From the NCBI GenBank assembly GCA_958449715.1, contig CAUDIU010000001.1, forward strand, positions 1-50,579: 50,579 nucleotides of DNA. The letters are read 5' to 3'. Shown piece by piece: positions 1 to 8,825 of the stretch. The stretch comes from an uncultured Clostridium sp. Lineage in GTDB: Bacteria; Cyanobacteriota; Vampirovibrionia; Gastranaerophilales; Gastranaerophilaceae. Under the pieces are notes generated by a model, which saw nothing but the letters and a program-made list of their open reading frames with translations, was not told where the DNA came from and ran no database searches. Both the position numbers and the translations under genes were made by a program. Numbering within the stretch: position 1 is the first letter of the stretch; each line of letters opens with the position of its first letter.

Positions 1-819
1 GTAAAAAGCAGCATTAGTAAGCTCTTTTTCTTGCGCTTGAGCGAAACATTGTAAAGATGCCTCCTTATCAAATTTAATAGCATACAACTGTCCTAATAAA
101 ATATAAGATGGAAGCATTTTTGAATTATAATCCAATGATTTTTGCGCATAATGAATTGCACTATCATAATCATTCTTTAAATATTTTAATCTTGCAAATT
201 CATATGTATTATTAGCATTAGGACATACATTAGCTAAAAAAGTCAACTTCATTTCAGCTTTGTCATACATCTCTAGCTTAATTTCCATAACTGCGCACAA
301 AAATACTGCTGAAAAATTGTATTTATTATGTTTTGCAGCTTCAATAAATTTATCATGAGCTTGGGCGTATTTTTTCTGTTTCATTAATGCCATACCCCAG
401 CCAGTATATGTATCAGAATTATTTGACTGGATCTTATTTGCATTTTCAAAAGATTTCACAGCGTTTTCAAATTTCCCGACAGAAATCAAAGAAAAGCCCA
501 ATCTTTGCCAAATGTGCCTATCTTGAGGATTCAAATCTGCTGAAATCTGGTAATTTTCAACAGACTTTTCAAAATTACCCAATCTTTCATACACAGTTCC
601 AAGATATTTATATACAAGGGCATCTTTTTGGGGCAACTCCAAAGCTTTTAACAAAATTTCCAACGCTTCATCATATTTATTTTGTTCTATCAATAACTTT
701 GCTCTATTTACATACGTATAAGATGGTAAAGACTGAATTACGGTCTCTTGCTTATACTTATCTACAGAGCTATTCAAACTTTTAACTTTATCAATTATAT
801 TTTTTAACCAATCAGACAA
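1..819 (-). CDS. TPR-repeat protein, 3' part cut by window edge
   Basis: My own translation of the minus strand gives an uninterrupted 273-codon frame running off the left edge. It is built of tetratricopeptide-like helical pairs, for example AKLLIEQNKYDEALEILLKA and YLGTVYERLGNFEKSVENY, so it is probably a protein-protein interaction scaffold. There is no signal peptide or membrane segment in the visible part. I chose the TTG at 819-817 because a purine-rich GAGAGGTAG Shine-Dalgarno lies just upstream and no ATG is available. The start overlaps the end of the upstream HAD phosphatase gene by 16 bp, which suggests translational coupling in one operon. The partner of the TPR domain cannot be told from sequence, and the C-terminus is missing. 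Confidence 0.8.
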   Translation of the reverse strand, partial: MSDWLKNIIDKVKSLNSSVDKYKQETVIQSLPSYTYVNRAKLLIEQNKYDEALEILLKALELPQKDALVYKYLGTVYERLGNFEKSVENYQISADLNPQDRHIWQRLGFSLISVGKFENAVKSFENANKIQSNNSDTYTGWGMALMKQKKYAQAHDKFIEAAKHNKYNFSAVFLCAVMEIKLEMYDKAEMKLTFLANVCPNANNTYEFARLKYLKNDYDSAIHYAQKSLDYNSKMLPSYILLGQLYAIKFDKEASLQCFAQAQEKELTNAAFY

Positions 820-1286
820 TCTACTACCTCTCTAAATGCTCCATAGCCAGCTTGGCTTTCAGTTATTTGAATATTTTCTACATCTTTTACTTTTTGAACA
901 GAATGAGGAACTGTAATTTTATATTTAGCAAATTCTAAACATTCAACATCATTAATATCATCACCAATATATAAAAATTCTTCCTTAGACAATTTATATC
1001 TCTCAATTATATCTTTTAAAACGTCTATTTTTATTCTTATATTTTGATGAACTTCTTCTATTTGGAATTTTTTAGCAAGCGTTTCTATTGCCGCATTTTG
1101 TTCTCCGGAAATAATACCTATTTTATAATTATTTTTTCGTAATATAGAAAACGCCATTATATCTTTAAAATTTAATTTTCTAGACATTGTAAAATCATTT
1201 GAAATATACACACAATTATCTGTTACAACTCCATCAAAATCGGTTATAACCATTTTTATTGTTTTAGGTAATTTTAATTTGCCCAT
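804..1286 (-). CDS. KdsC-like HAD phosphatase
   Basis: 160 residues, the usual size of the KdsC/CMP-sialate-type HAD family with no cap insertion. Visible motifs are DFDGVVTDN near residues 16-24 (nucleophile D16 and acid/base D18), the motif II Ser in ISGE, and the motif III acidic pair in YIGDDINDVECL. KdsC dephosphorylates 3-deoxy-D-manno-octulosonate 8-phosphate in Kdo/lipopolysaccharide synthesis; relatives act on other nonulosonate phosphates. No other Kdo gene is visible here, so the substrate is inferred. I prefer the ATG at 1286 over a TTG two codons upstream. It is divergent from the sensor kinase and overlaps the downstream TPR gene. Confidence 0.85.
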   Translation of the reverse strand: MGKLKLPKTIKMVITDFDGVVTDNCVYISNDFTMSRKLNFKDIMAFSILRKNNYKIGIISGEQNAAIETLAKKFQIEEVHQNIRIKIDVLKDIIERYKLSKEEFLYIGDDINDVECLEFAKYKITVPHSVQKVKDVENIQITESQAGYGAFREVVDCLIG

Positions 1287-1340
1287 ATACAAAATACCCC
1301 TTATCTGCTATAATTTTAACATAAAGAGAGGGAAAAACAA

Positions 1341-2612
1341 ATGCTTTGGTATTTATTAAATTTAAGCATCATTCTGGTATTCGTAATATTGTTTCTTATT
1401 GCAAGACAAACAAATAAAAGATGGTCTAAAATCAATGATTATTTAGGAATGGTTACAAACACAGTAAACTCTGTAAGATATGGAAATTTATCTACAAAAA
1501 TAGAGGAGATAAATCATCCTACATACCAAAATGTAACAGACAGTATTAACCGAATGGTAGAAACTCTTAACGACAGAGAAAAAATGATTGTTGAATACCA
1601 AACAGAATTAATGCGTCAAAATAAATTATTAGAATCTGTTATCAACTCTCTTTCTGACGGAATTTTAATTATAAATGATAAACATGCTATTTTACGAGCA
1701 ACACCACAAATTAGTGAATGGTTTGGAGCTAAAGGGCAAGAAATCATAGGAACAAACATTTTTGATTATATACAAATCAGCGATGATACTCCTATTGAAA
1801 GATTAAAAAATAAAGATGTTTTTGTAAAACACACACCTACTAATAACTTTGTAATGCATTCAATTAAATTGTCTTTAGATGACGATAAAAAAAGATACGT
1901 AATTCTTATAAAAGATGTGACTAAAGAAAGAGAAATTGAAACATTAAAAGAAGATTTCGTTGCCACTTTAACACATGACTTGAAAGTTCCAATTGTTGCA
2001 GAATCAAATATTATTAATTTCCTACTTAATGGAACTTTTGGAGAAATAACTGAAAAACAACAAGTTGCTCTTCTAAATATGAAAAAATCAAATGAAGAAC
2101 TTGTAGATCTTGTACAAATAATTCTTGAAACATACAAAATTAAAGAAACCGGAATTAAATTATTAAAAGAAAATATTATGCTTAACAAATTCATATCCAG
2201 CATAGTTGATAGCACACAACCAATTGCAAATAATTCAGGAATTACAATATATTTCACGCCATCAAGAGATATCAAAGTAACTGCTGATTCTATGCAATTA
2301 GAAAGAGTTATTAAAAACTTAATATCAAATGCTATATCACATAGCAATACAAAAGATAGAATTGACATTAAAACTGGAGAAATACCAGGATACATAACTA
2401 TTTCAATAATAGATTACGGACAGGGAATTCCAGAAAAAGAATTACAGTTAATTTTTAATAAATACTATTCTGCAGCTAAAAAATTCAGAAAAATAGGAAC
2501 AGGCCTTGGGCTTTATCTGTCACAACAAATCATTAAATCTCATGGTGGCGAAATAACAGTCCAAAGTGAAGAAAATGTTCGCACTGAATTTTGTATAAAA
2601 TTACCACTATAA
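1341..2612 (+). CDS. Membrane-bound sensor histidine kinase with PAS-like domain
   Basis: 423 residues. One N-terminal membrane segment (about 3-21) is followed by a HAMP-like helix (about 28-80), a PAS-like domain (about 95-195), a HisKA dimerisation domain with the H-box TLTHDLKVP (phospho-acceptor His about 212) and a HATPase_c domain with N-box NLISNAISHS, G1 box DYGQGIPEKEL and G2 box GTGLGLYLSQQI. It should autophosphorylate and pass phosphate to an unseen response regulator; no regulator gene is adjacent, so it is an orphan kinase. With almost no periplasmic loop, sensing is probably through the PAS domain. A GAGAGGGA ribosome site precedes the ATG. The next gene (ComF-like) starts 2 bp after the stop, implying co-transcription. 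Confidence 0.9.
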   Translation: MLWYLLNLSIILVFVILFLIARQTNKRWSKINDYLGMVTNTVNSVRYGNLSTKIEEINHPTYQNVTDSINRMVETLNDREKMIVEYQTELMRQNKLLESVINSLSDGILIINDKHAILRATPQISEWFGAKGQEIIGTNIFDYIQISDDTPIERLKNKDVFVKHTPTNNFVMHSIKLSLDDDKKRYVILIKDVTKEREIETLKEDFVATLTHDLKVPIVAESNIINFLLNGTFGEITEKQQVALLNMKKSNEELVDLVQIILETYKIKETGIKLLKENIMLNKFISSIVDSTQPIANNSGITIYFTPSRDIKVTADSMQLERVIKNLISNAISHSNTKDRIDIKTGEIPGYITISIIDYGQGIPEKELQLIFNKYYSAAKKFRKIGTGLGLYLSQQIIKSHGGEITVQSEENVRTEFCIKLPL

Positions 2613-2614
2613 AT

Positions 2615-3259
2615 ATGCTAAAAAAATTAGAAAGTTTACTCGATTGGATATATAAAAAGAAATGCTACTTTTGCAAAAGTTCAAAAGAAGCAGTAAAAAT
2701 GTGTTCAAAGTGTTACTCCCAAATGGATTATTTACCAATTGAAATAAACAGAACAATTAATAGTACAAACATATATTGCGCAGGAATATATTCAAAAAAT
2801 CTACAAAAATTAATAAGAGGGCTAAAATACCATAACCAAAGAGATTTAGCTTACTATCTGGCAAAATTTATGGCAGAGTATTTTAATCAAATTACAAATA
2901 GAACAGATTTAGAAATTATCCCTGTTCCAATATTCCCCAGAAGAGAAAAGAAACGAAAATACAATCATATGAATTTGGTGGGAAAAGAATTTTGTAGAAT
3001 TACATCAAATACACTGAATACAGAGCTTATTACAAGAATAAAAGATACAAAACCTCAATATAAATTAAAAAGAGAAGAACGTATAAAAAATCTATCTAAT
3101 GCTTTTAAAGTTGATAAAAGCAAATACAATGGAAAAACATTACTAATAATTGATGACATTTGCACAACAGGCTCAACTTTTGAAGAAATGATAAAAGAAT
3201 TGAAAAAAAATGGCATAAATGATATCATATGCCTTGCAGCTACAACCCCATTTGAGTAA
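2615..3259 (+). CDS. ComF-family phosphoribosyltransferase-like protein
   Basis: 214 residues. The N-terminal zinc-ribbon-like cysteines are KKKCYFCKSS and KMCSKCYSQM. The C-terminal PRTase fold carries the PRPP-binding loop LLIIDDICTTGSTFEEM. Upstream of it are the family motifs IIPVP and QYKLKREERIKN. ComF proteins are cytoplasmic and are needed for DNA uptake in naturally competent bacteria, and the type IV pilus genes in this window fit such a role, but a salvage function is not excluded. The ATG at 2615 is chosen over an in-frame TTG at 2591 that would lie inside the kinase gene. It is coupled to the kinase by a 2 bp gap. Confidence 0.88.
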   Translation: MLKKLESLLDWIYKKKCYFCKSSKEAVKMCSKCYSQMDYLPIEINRTINSTNIYCAGIYSKNLQKLIRGLKYHNQRDLAYYLAKFMAEYFNQITNRTDLEIIPVPIFPRREKKRKYNHMNLVGKEFCRITSNTLNTELITRIKDTKPQYKLKREERIKNLSNAFKVDKSKYNGKTLLIIDDICTTGSTFEEMIKELKKNGINDIICLAATTPFE

Positions 3260-3269
3260 TAATTTTACT

Positions 3270-3590
3270 ATGATATTAAATGAATTTTCAAAATATATAC
3301 AATCTAAAAATGAAGACATAACATCTGGCAAAGCTACAGGGACTAAAATTCTCTGCGATTGGATTAAAATTGTAATTAACAAAAATCCAAAAAATCACGT
3401 AGACAAAATTGTTCATAAAGAAATTATGCTTGCAGAAAATAAATCAGGAGATTTTTTAATAGTAGGCAAATCCGAAAGTGGAAGAACTCTCGTAAATGCA
3501 CTATATAATTATGCCCTTAGTTATGAACATTATATTATGAGTAAATGGCTTGAAAACAAAAAACCTGATGATTTTAATTCTAAAAATTAA
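3270..3590 (+). CDS. Uncharacterised 106-residue protein
   Basis: I do not recognise this small soluble protein. It is lysine- and asparagine-rich with no signal peptide or membrane segment. It contains a predicted helical N-terminal half and a β-type stretch around KSGDFLIVGKSESGRTLVN. The ATG at 3270 lies 10 bp after the comF-like stop, which favours it over an earlier in-frame ATG inside comF. It is the last gene of the kinase-comF run; a 106 bp gap follows before the radical SAM gene. Position suggests co-regulation with the kinase, but no function can be assigned. Confidence 0.6.
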   Translation: MILNEFSKYIQSKNEDITSGKATGTKILCDWIKIVINKNPKNHVDKIVHKEIMLAENKSGDFLIVGKSESGRTLVNALYNYALSYEHYIMSKWLENKKPDDFNSKN

Positions 3591-3696
3591 ATTTTTACAT
3601 TAAACAATTTTGATAGATATATTACCCTATAGGTGAATTTCTTTTTAATTTTTTGATTTATAAAATAATGATAAATTAAAAAGGAGTTAAAATTAT

Positions 3697-4554
3697 ATGA
3701 AAAATACTATTTTACAAACACCTGTATGCCAATTAAAAGCATTAAACAATCTTTTTATTGAACTCACTGAAAAAAATTGCAATCAACATTGTAAGCACTG
3801 CTATATTGATTTTCCATTAAGTAAAAATATTAAAGATTTTATATCTTTAGACACAATAAAAAATGCAATTAATGACACAAAAAAAGAAAGTATCGAATGT
3901 ATATATTTAACAGGTGCAGAACCAATGACACACCCTGATTTTAACTCAATTTTAAGAATGTGCCTAAAACGTTCAAATGTATGCATATTTACAAATGGAA
4001 CTTTTATCAATGAAAAGAAAGTAAGATTTTTAAAAAGAGTAGAAGACGAAAGTTCTTTCGAAATTATATTTAAATTAAGTATAGATCACTATGATGAAGT
4101 AAAAAATGATGATATTAGAGGTAGAGGTTCATATAGACAAACTGTACATGCGATAAAAAGTCTTGCAAAATATGGATTTAACCCCATTTTATGTATAACA
4201 AATTACTACAATGAAGACAAAGAAACTCTTATAGAAGAATTCAAAAAAATCTGCTTAAAAAACGGATATGAAGCAAATGAAAACAATTTTACAATAAACT
4301 TATACCATGATAAAAATAAAAAAACAGATGATGTTTCTGAATGGGAATGGCAAAATCTTGATTGTGAATACGGAAGAATGCTCACATCTAAAGGAGTTTA
4401 CTGTTGCCCATTTTTGGCAAATGATCACAGAGGCAGATGCGGTTCTGATTTCAAAGACTTTGCAAGACACAATACTCTTGAAACATCATTCTGTTCAACT
4501 TGTATAAAAAATAAAGAAAAATTATTTGGAATAAATTTTCAATTATTTCAATAA
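3697..4554 (+). CDS. Radical SAM enzyme with C-terminal cysteine-rich segment
   Basis: 285 residues. The canonical cluster motif CNQHCKHC (Cys 28, 32, 35) binds the [4Fe-4S] that cleaves S-adenosylmethionine. The GGE-equivalent is TGAEP and a helical partial TIM barrel follows. The last about 70 residues contain seven cysteines (LDCEYG, VYCCPF, GRCGSD, FCSTC), resembling a SPASM/twitch-type auxiliary cluster domain, as found in enzymes that modify peptides or other small substrates. AAAGGAG precedes the ATG at a good distance. It stands alone with its own upstream gap and converges on pilO, 2 bp stop to stop. I see no precursor peptide gene beside it, so the substrate is unknown. Confidence 0.85.
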   Translation: MKNTILQTPVCQLKALNNLFIELTEKNCNQHCKHCYIDFPLSKNIKDFISLDTIKNAINDTKKESIECIYLTGAEPMTHPDFNSILRMCLKRSNVCIFTNGTFINEKKVRFLKRVEDESSFEIIFKLSIDHYDEVKNDDIRGRGSYRQTVHAIKSLAKYGFNPILCITNYYNEDKETLIEEFKKICLKNGYEANENNFTINLYHDKNKKTDDVSEWEWQNLDCEYGRMLTSKGVYCCPFLANDHRGRCGSDFKDFARHNTLETSFCSTCIKNKEKLFGINFQLFQ

Positions 4555-4556
4555 AA

Positions 4557-5276
4557 TTATTGCGCAGCTTCAGGAGAAACACCGCCGTCTTGAGACACTG
4601 GAGTTGGAGATGGAGGAGTTGCATCTTGCCCAGCTGCAGAAGCATCACTATTTGCCGGTTGTGCTGCAGGAGTATCTACTACTGAAGAAGGATCCTTTTG
4701 TGCGTATAATTTTATTTGTAAAGTTATTAATAAAATTCTTTTATTTTTTAAATATGGAGCTATTTCTATTTTGGAAATTTCTAAAAAGTGTTCATGTTTA
4801 TACAAATCTCTTAAGAAATTAGCAAAACTCGAATAACTAGCAATCATTTCTGCAGTAACACGGCATACATGATATCTGTTTGCAGCGTTCTTTACAAAAT
4901 TATCATCTTGAGGATCATAATCATATTTTACAGATCTAGTTTTAATTTTATTTTCTCTAATCAGTTGTAAAATTTCACCAAACTCATCAGAAATTGCGGC
5001 TTCTGTATCTAAACCTTCATTTATTGGTTTAAAAAATACCTTTGCAATATTTTCATTTTCTTCGGCTTTTCGTCTAGCTGCATCTTTTAAATCTTGCAAT
5101 TTTCTTTCAGAATCTGCTAATGCAGAAGTTTTTGATGCATAATCATTCTGAATTTGTGAAATCTTTTGAACTTCTGGAACAACTTTTGTAACCAAAAATA
5201 TAAATAGGAAAAGAGCTGCAGCTAAAATTCCTAATGCTATTTTAAATTTTTTCAGATAAATAGAATATTTTTCCAC
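4557..5276 (-). CDS. pilO: PilO-like type IV pilus inner-membrane platform protein
   Basis: 239 residues. A short cytoplasmic tail is followed by one membrane helix (about 11-32) and a coiled coil (about 38-85, QNDYASKTSALADSERKLQD). A ferredoxin-like periplasmic domain (about 90-200) and an Ala/Pro/Gln-rich tail complete it. This is the architecture of PilO/GspM-type proteins, which pair with PilN to join the cytoplasmic PilM ring to the periplasmic part of the pilus machine. It lies 20 bp downstream of the PilM-PilN fusion on the same strand, which supports the call. No pilP or pilQ follows in this window. Primary sequence is poorly conserved in this family, so the call leans on topology and context. 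Confidence 0.8.
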   Translation of the reverse strand: MEKYSIYLKKFKIALGILAAALFLFIFLVTKVVPEVQKISQIQNDYASKTSALADSERKLQDLKDAARRKAEENENIAKVFFKPINEGLDTEAAISDEFGEILQLIRENKIKTRSVKYDYDPQDDNFVKNAANRYHVCRVTAEMIASYSSFANFLRDLYKHEHFLEISKIEIAPYLKNKRILLITLQIKLYAQKDPSSVVDTPAAQPANSDASAAGQDATPPSPTPVSQDGGVSPEAAQ

Positions 5277-5296
5277 GATTCCTCTCCCTATTTATT

Positions 5297-7009
5297 TTAA
5301 TCTTTTCCAAAGTTCAATAACGGTTTACTTACATTACCACCTGATTTGCTTTTATCATTATCCGCTTGTTGATTTTGCTGTGGCTGAGGAGCATTTGGAT
5401 CTGGCGGAGGTGGTGGATTTAATTCTGAAGCTGTCATATTAGTAACTTCAAACTCATAATCAGTAGGCTGATTTGGATCTATAGTAACTGCATCATCTAC
5501 AGAATTTGATTTCATTTCCAATTTATGAAGTCTTAATTTTGTATTTATTAAAGAATCCTTCATATTACGGAAAAATAAATATATATCTTCAACATTAGAA
5601 GAATCACCTTTTATATCAAATTTTCCATCGTCTTTTGCCACAAAATAAGTTACCCATAATTTTTTAGGAACTGCTTCTCCTAATGCTGTATAAGCCATTA
5701 GTTTAGAACGGTTATTCTCCATAACTTTCTTAATTTCAGCATTTACATCAAAATCATTTTGTTTATTTTGTTCTTCTTGTAATCTTTTAATCTCAGCATC
5801 AGTTTGTTGCAATTTAGTAGTTACTTCATCTAATAAAGCTTGCTTTTGATTAACAACCATTGGAACACCTACAAAAGCCAGAATTGCAGGGATTAAAAGA
5901 ACTAATGCTATTGCTACTGCAACATTTCTTGCTGCATTAGGAGAAATATCAAACTCATTTGAGCCTAAAACAACATGAACCGGCTCATTTGGGTCATCCA
6001 TTAATCCTTCAGAAGAAGATGAGCCTAAAAAGTTAAATTTAATTGGCAAACTAACACTAGAAGAAACAGCCACACCAATAGCTTCTAGAGATATTTTATG
6101 AGCAGTTTCTTCCAAAACTTCTAAGCTGACAGGTAAAGGATCTTGTTTTTTAAAGCTGTTATTTTCCCAGAAATTAACAATACCATCCGTTTGCAATCTT
6201 TTTGATAAAAGCTCTGCACTTACCATATCAGTTTCAGATATTACATACAAATAATTAGCCGGATAGCTCATCAATGTAATTTGTGCAGATGCATTTATAG
6301 CGTTATAAATTTCATCGCCTTCAAAAGATTTTATCGCTAATGGTTCTTCATAATAATCTACGATATTTTTACCAATTAAAGAGCAAATTGAATAACCATT
6401 TTGAGATATCAACATTAAATTCCAAGACACATTGTCTTTCATTTGCTCAGTAGCAAGGCCTGTGAAAGCCAACGCTTTAAGCATAGATATTAAAGAAATT
6501 TCAATACCTGCTAAAGTAATACCAAGTTCATTTAATGCTGCTTTTATATCATCTATAACATTCTTTTGAATTGCAGAATAAAAAAGCTTTCTCAAATCTC
6601 CAGATTGTGTACTCGTTGCATCAGCCCAACTAATAACTGGTTCATAACGTTTAAAAATATAAGACTGTTCAACTTCAGAAGTCAAAGCTTCAGTAACTGC
6701 ATCATCGGCCAACAATAAAGGTAATTCTTTACTACCAAAAAATACCATCGGTAAATTTAAAACAACATTACTTTTTAAAGGGATTTTTAATTCCTCAAAA
6801 AGCTCTGTAACTGCATTTTTGAAACCTTGAATATCGGAAAGTTCTCTCAATGCTTCATTATATTCCAAAGGCCTAAATGCATAATTTTTTATAGAACGAC
6901 TTGATATATCTATTTGAATAAGCTCTAAACCTACACCTGGAGTAATTGATAAATAAGTCGTATCTTTACTACCAACACCTAATTGCGCTAAAATACTGTT
7001 TAAATCCAT
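5297..7009 (-). CDS. PilM-PilN fusion protein of type IV pilus
   Basis: 570 residues, too long for either PilM (about 350) or PilN (about 200) alone. Residues 1-350 look like the actin-fold PilM part (TYLSITPGVGLELIQID near the start). A single membrane helix follows at about 360-385, then a coiled coil (ALLDEVTTKLQQTDAEIKRL) and a PilN-like ferredoxin domain (about 440-530), with a Pro/Gln-rich tail. In most species PilM binds the short N-terminal tail of PilN in the cytoplasm; here the two appear joined. The pilO gene follows 20 bp later. A divergent promoter region separates it from nadA. The fusion reading rests on length and topology. Confidence 0.82.
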   Translation of the reverse strand: MDLNSILAQLGVGSKDTTYLSITPGVGLELIQIDISSRSIKNYAFRPLEYNEALRELSDIQGFKNAVTELFEELKIPLKSNVVLNLPMVFFGSKELPLLLADDAVTEALTSEVEQSYIFKRYEPVISWADATSTQSGDLRKLFYSAIQKNVIDDIKAALNELGITLAGIEISLISMLKALAFTGLATEQMKDNVSWNLMLISQNGYSICSLIGKNIVDYYEEPLAIKSFEGDEIYNAINASAQITLMSYPANYLYVISETDMVSAELLSKRLQTDGIVNFWENNSFKKQDPLPVSLEVLEETAHKISLEAIGVAVSSSVSLPIKFNFLGSSSSEGLMDDPNEPVHVVLGSNEFDISPNAARNVAVAIALVLLIPAILAFVGVPMVVNQKQALLDEVTTKLQQTDAEIKRLQEEQNKQNDFDVNAEIKKVMENNRSKLMAYTALGEAVPKKLWVTYFVAKDDGKFDIKGDSSNVEDIYLFFRNMKDSLINTKLRLHKLEMKSNSVDDAVTIDPNQPTDYEFEVTNMTASELNPPPPPDPNAPQPQQNQQADNDKSKSGGNVSKPLLNFGKD

Positions 7010-7122
7010 AATAATCTTTTTCTTACTAATTATTTACTCTAATACATTTTTATTATACAATATATTTTATAAAGTTTGCAAATTTAACATAAATTTACAC
7101 TAAATGGAGGAAGAGCAATCCA

Positions 7123-8031
7123 ATGAATTACATAACCGAAATAGAAAAATTAAAAAAAGAAAAGAATGCTGTAATACTAGCACACTGTTACCAAAACATT
7201 GAGATTGATGATGTCGCAGATTATATCGGAGATTCTCTTTATTTGAGCCAAATGGCAGAAAAAACAGATGCAGATATTATTATTTTTGCAGGAGTTTATT
7301 TTATGGCACAAACTGCAAAAATTTTAAATCCTACCAAAAAAGTTCTTCTTCCAAATATTAATGCAGGTTGTGCAATGGCAGATACAATAAACTTACAACA
7401 ATTAAGAGAATTTAAAAAACAAAACCCAAACATCCCAACAGTATGCTACATAAATTCTACAGCAGAAGTAAAATCAGAATGTGATATTTGTTGCACAAGC
7501 TCAAATGCCGTAAAAATAGTAAAAAGTTTAAATGCCCCAAAAGTATTATTTTTACCTGACAAAAATCTTGGCAAATGGGTAGAAAAAGAATTAGGAAATG
7601 TAGAAGTTATAACATATAATGGCTGTTGCCCAATTCATAACAATCTTGACACTGCAGATATAAAAGAGACTAAATTAAAATATCCAAAAGCATTAGTACT
7701 AGCACATCCTGAATGTAAAGAAGAATTTTTAGCTCAAGCTGATTATGTAGGCAGTACTACTGGAATAATGAATTACGTAAAAAATAGCACCCACAATGAG
7801 TTCATTATAGCTACAGAAGAAGGAGTTGTTCAAAGATTAAAAAGAGATTACCCAAATAAAAAATTCTACAACATTAAAGATAAACCTGCAATTTGTCAAA
7901 GTATGAAGTTGATTGCTCTTGAAAATATATACAACGCTTTAAAAAATGAAACTCCTGAAATTAACGTTGATAAAGAAATTTCTCAAAAAGCTTTAAAATG
8001 TATTAATAAAATGCTTGAAGTCTCAAAATAG
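7123..8031 (+). CDS. nadA: Quinolinate synthase NadA
   Basis: 302 residues, the length of the compact NadA family. It condenses iminoaspartate with dihydroxyacetone phosphate to quinolinate in de novo NAD synthesis. Visible signatures are AHCYQNIEIDDVADYIGDSL near the start and the three cluster cysteines C83 (NAGCAMAD), C168 (NGCCPIH) and C258 (AICQSM), with PECK and GSTTGI around residues 196-214. GGAGGAAGAG precedes the ATG. No nadB or nadC is next to it, but nadK is in the same window at 19531-20334. It is followed at 9 bp by rlmB, so the two are probably one transcript. Confidence 0.95.
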   Translation: MNYITEIEKLKKEKNAVILAHCYQNIEIDDVADYIGDSLYLSQMAEKTDADIIIFAGVYFMAQTAKILNPTKKVLLPNINAGCAMADTINLQQLREFKKQNPNIPTVCYINSTAEVKSECDICCTSSNAVKIVKSLNAPKVLFLPDKNLGKWVEKELGNVEVITYNGCCPIHNNLDTADIKETKLKYPKALVLAHPECKEEFLAQADYVGSTTGIMNYVKNSTHNEFIIATEEGVVQRLKRDYPNKKFYNIKDKPAICQSMKLIALENIYNALKNETPEINVDKEISQKALKCINKMLEVSK

Positions 8032-8040
8032 GAATAAGAA

Positions 8041-8775
8041 ATGGATAACATAATTTTTGGTAAAAATGCAATAACAGAAGCTCTAATAAGTGGCGAAAGA
8101 GAAATTAACAAAATATTGATTTCTAAAAATATCCACTCTGATGCTAAATTAAACAAAATAAAAGAACTTGCAAAAGAACGCGATATTGTTTTTCAATTTG
8201 TAGCAAAAGAAAAGTTTCAGCCTTATGCTGAATACAATCATCAAGGAATTATTGCTCAAATTTCACCTATTAGATACAAAGATTTAGATGAATTTTTAGA
8301 AGAAAAACATGAAAATGATTCTGTCGTAATTTTAGATGGGATAGAAGACTCTCATAACTTAGGTGCAATTATTAGAACTTGTGTATGCGCAGGAGTATCA
8401 GGAATTATTATACCTTCAAGACGTAATGTACAAGTTAATGCAACAGTTGAAAAAACAAGTGCAGGAGCTATTAATCATATCCCAATCATAAAAGTAAACA
8501 GCCTTGTAAATGCTGTACAAAAATTAAAAAATTCCGACTGGTGGGTAGTTGCAACTGATGCAAGTGCAAAAGATAATTATTATGATGTTAAATACAATGA
8601 TATGAATTTTGCTCTAATAATGGGGGCAGAACATGCAGGAGTTTCAAAATCATTATTGAAAGCATCTGATTTCATTGTAAAAATACCAATGCTTAAAGAA
8701 TTTAACTCTCTAAATGTTTCAAATGCTCTAAGTGCTATAATTTTTGAAACAGTTAGACAAAAATTAAAAAATTAA
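8041..8775 (+). CDS. rlmB: SpoU-class rRNA 2'-O-ribose methyltransferase (RlmB type)
   Basis: 244 residues with the RlmB/TrmH layout. An N-terminal substrate-binding domain (1-75, starting IIFGKNAITEAL) is followed by a SPOUT knot domain. SPOUT motifs are visible: HNLGAIIRTC (motif 1), IMGAEHAGVS (motif 2) and IPMLKEFNSLNVSNALSAI (motif 3). RlmB methylates a guanosine of the 23S rRNA peptidyl-transferase loop; close paralogues methylate other positions, so the exact site is inferred. It starts 9 bp after nadA. The downstream gap of about 50 bp leads to the sigma factor gene, which has its own ribosome site. Confidence 0.9.
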   Translation: MDNIIFGKNAITEALISGEREINKILISKNIHSDAKLNKIKELAKERDIVFQFVAKEKFQPYAEYNHQGIIAQISPIRYKDLDEFLEEKHENDSVVILDGIEDSHNLGAIIRTCVCAGVSGIIIPSRRNVQVNATVEKTSAGAINHIPIIKVNSLVNAVQKLKNSDWWVVATDASAKDNYYDVKYNDMNFALIMGAEHAGVSKSLLKASDFIVKIPMLKEFNSLNVSNALSAIIFETVRQKLKN

Positions 8776-8825
8776 TTATAATAATTACATAAATTAATCA
8801 TATTAATATGATACAGGAGAGAGAA

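Noticed and set aside
387..785. A plus-strand open frame of about 130 codons near the left edge
   Set aside because: It lies antisense to the clear TPR-protein frame on the minus strand, has no ribosome site, and its protein has no recognisable pattern.
1766..2395. A minus-strand frame of about 200 codons inside the sensor kinase gene
   Set aside because: The plus-strand frame has unmistakable kinase motifs across the whole stretch; the antisense frame is a by-product of its codon use.
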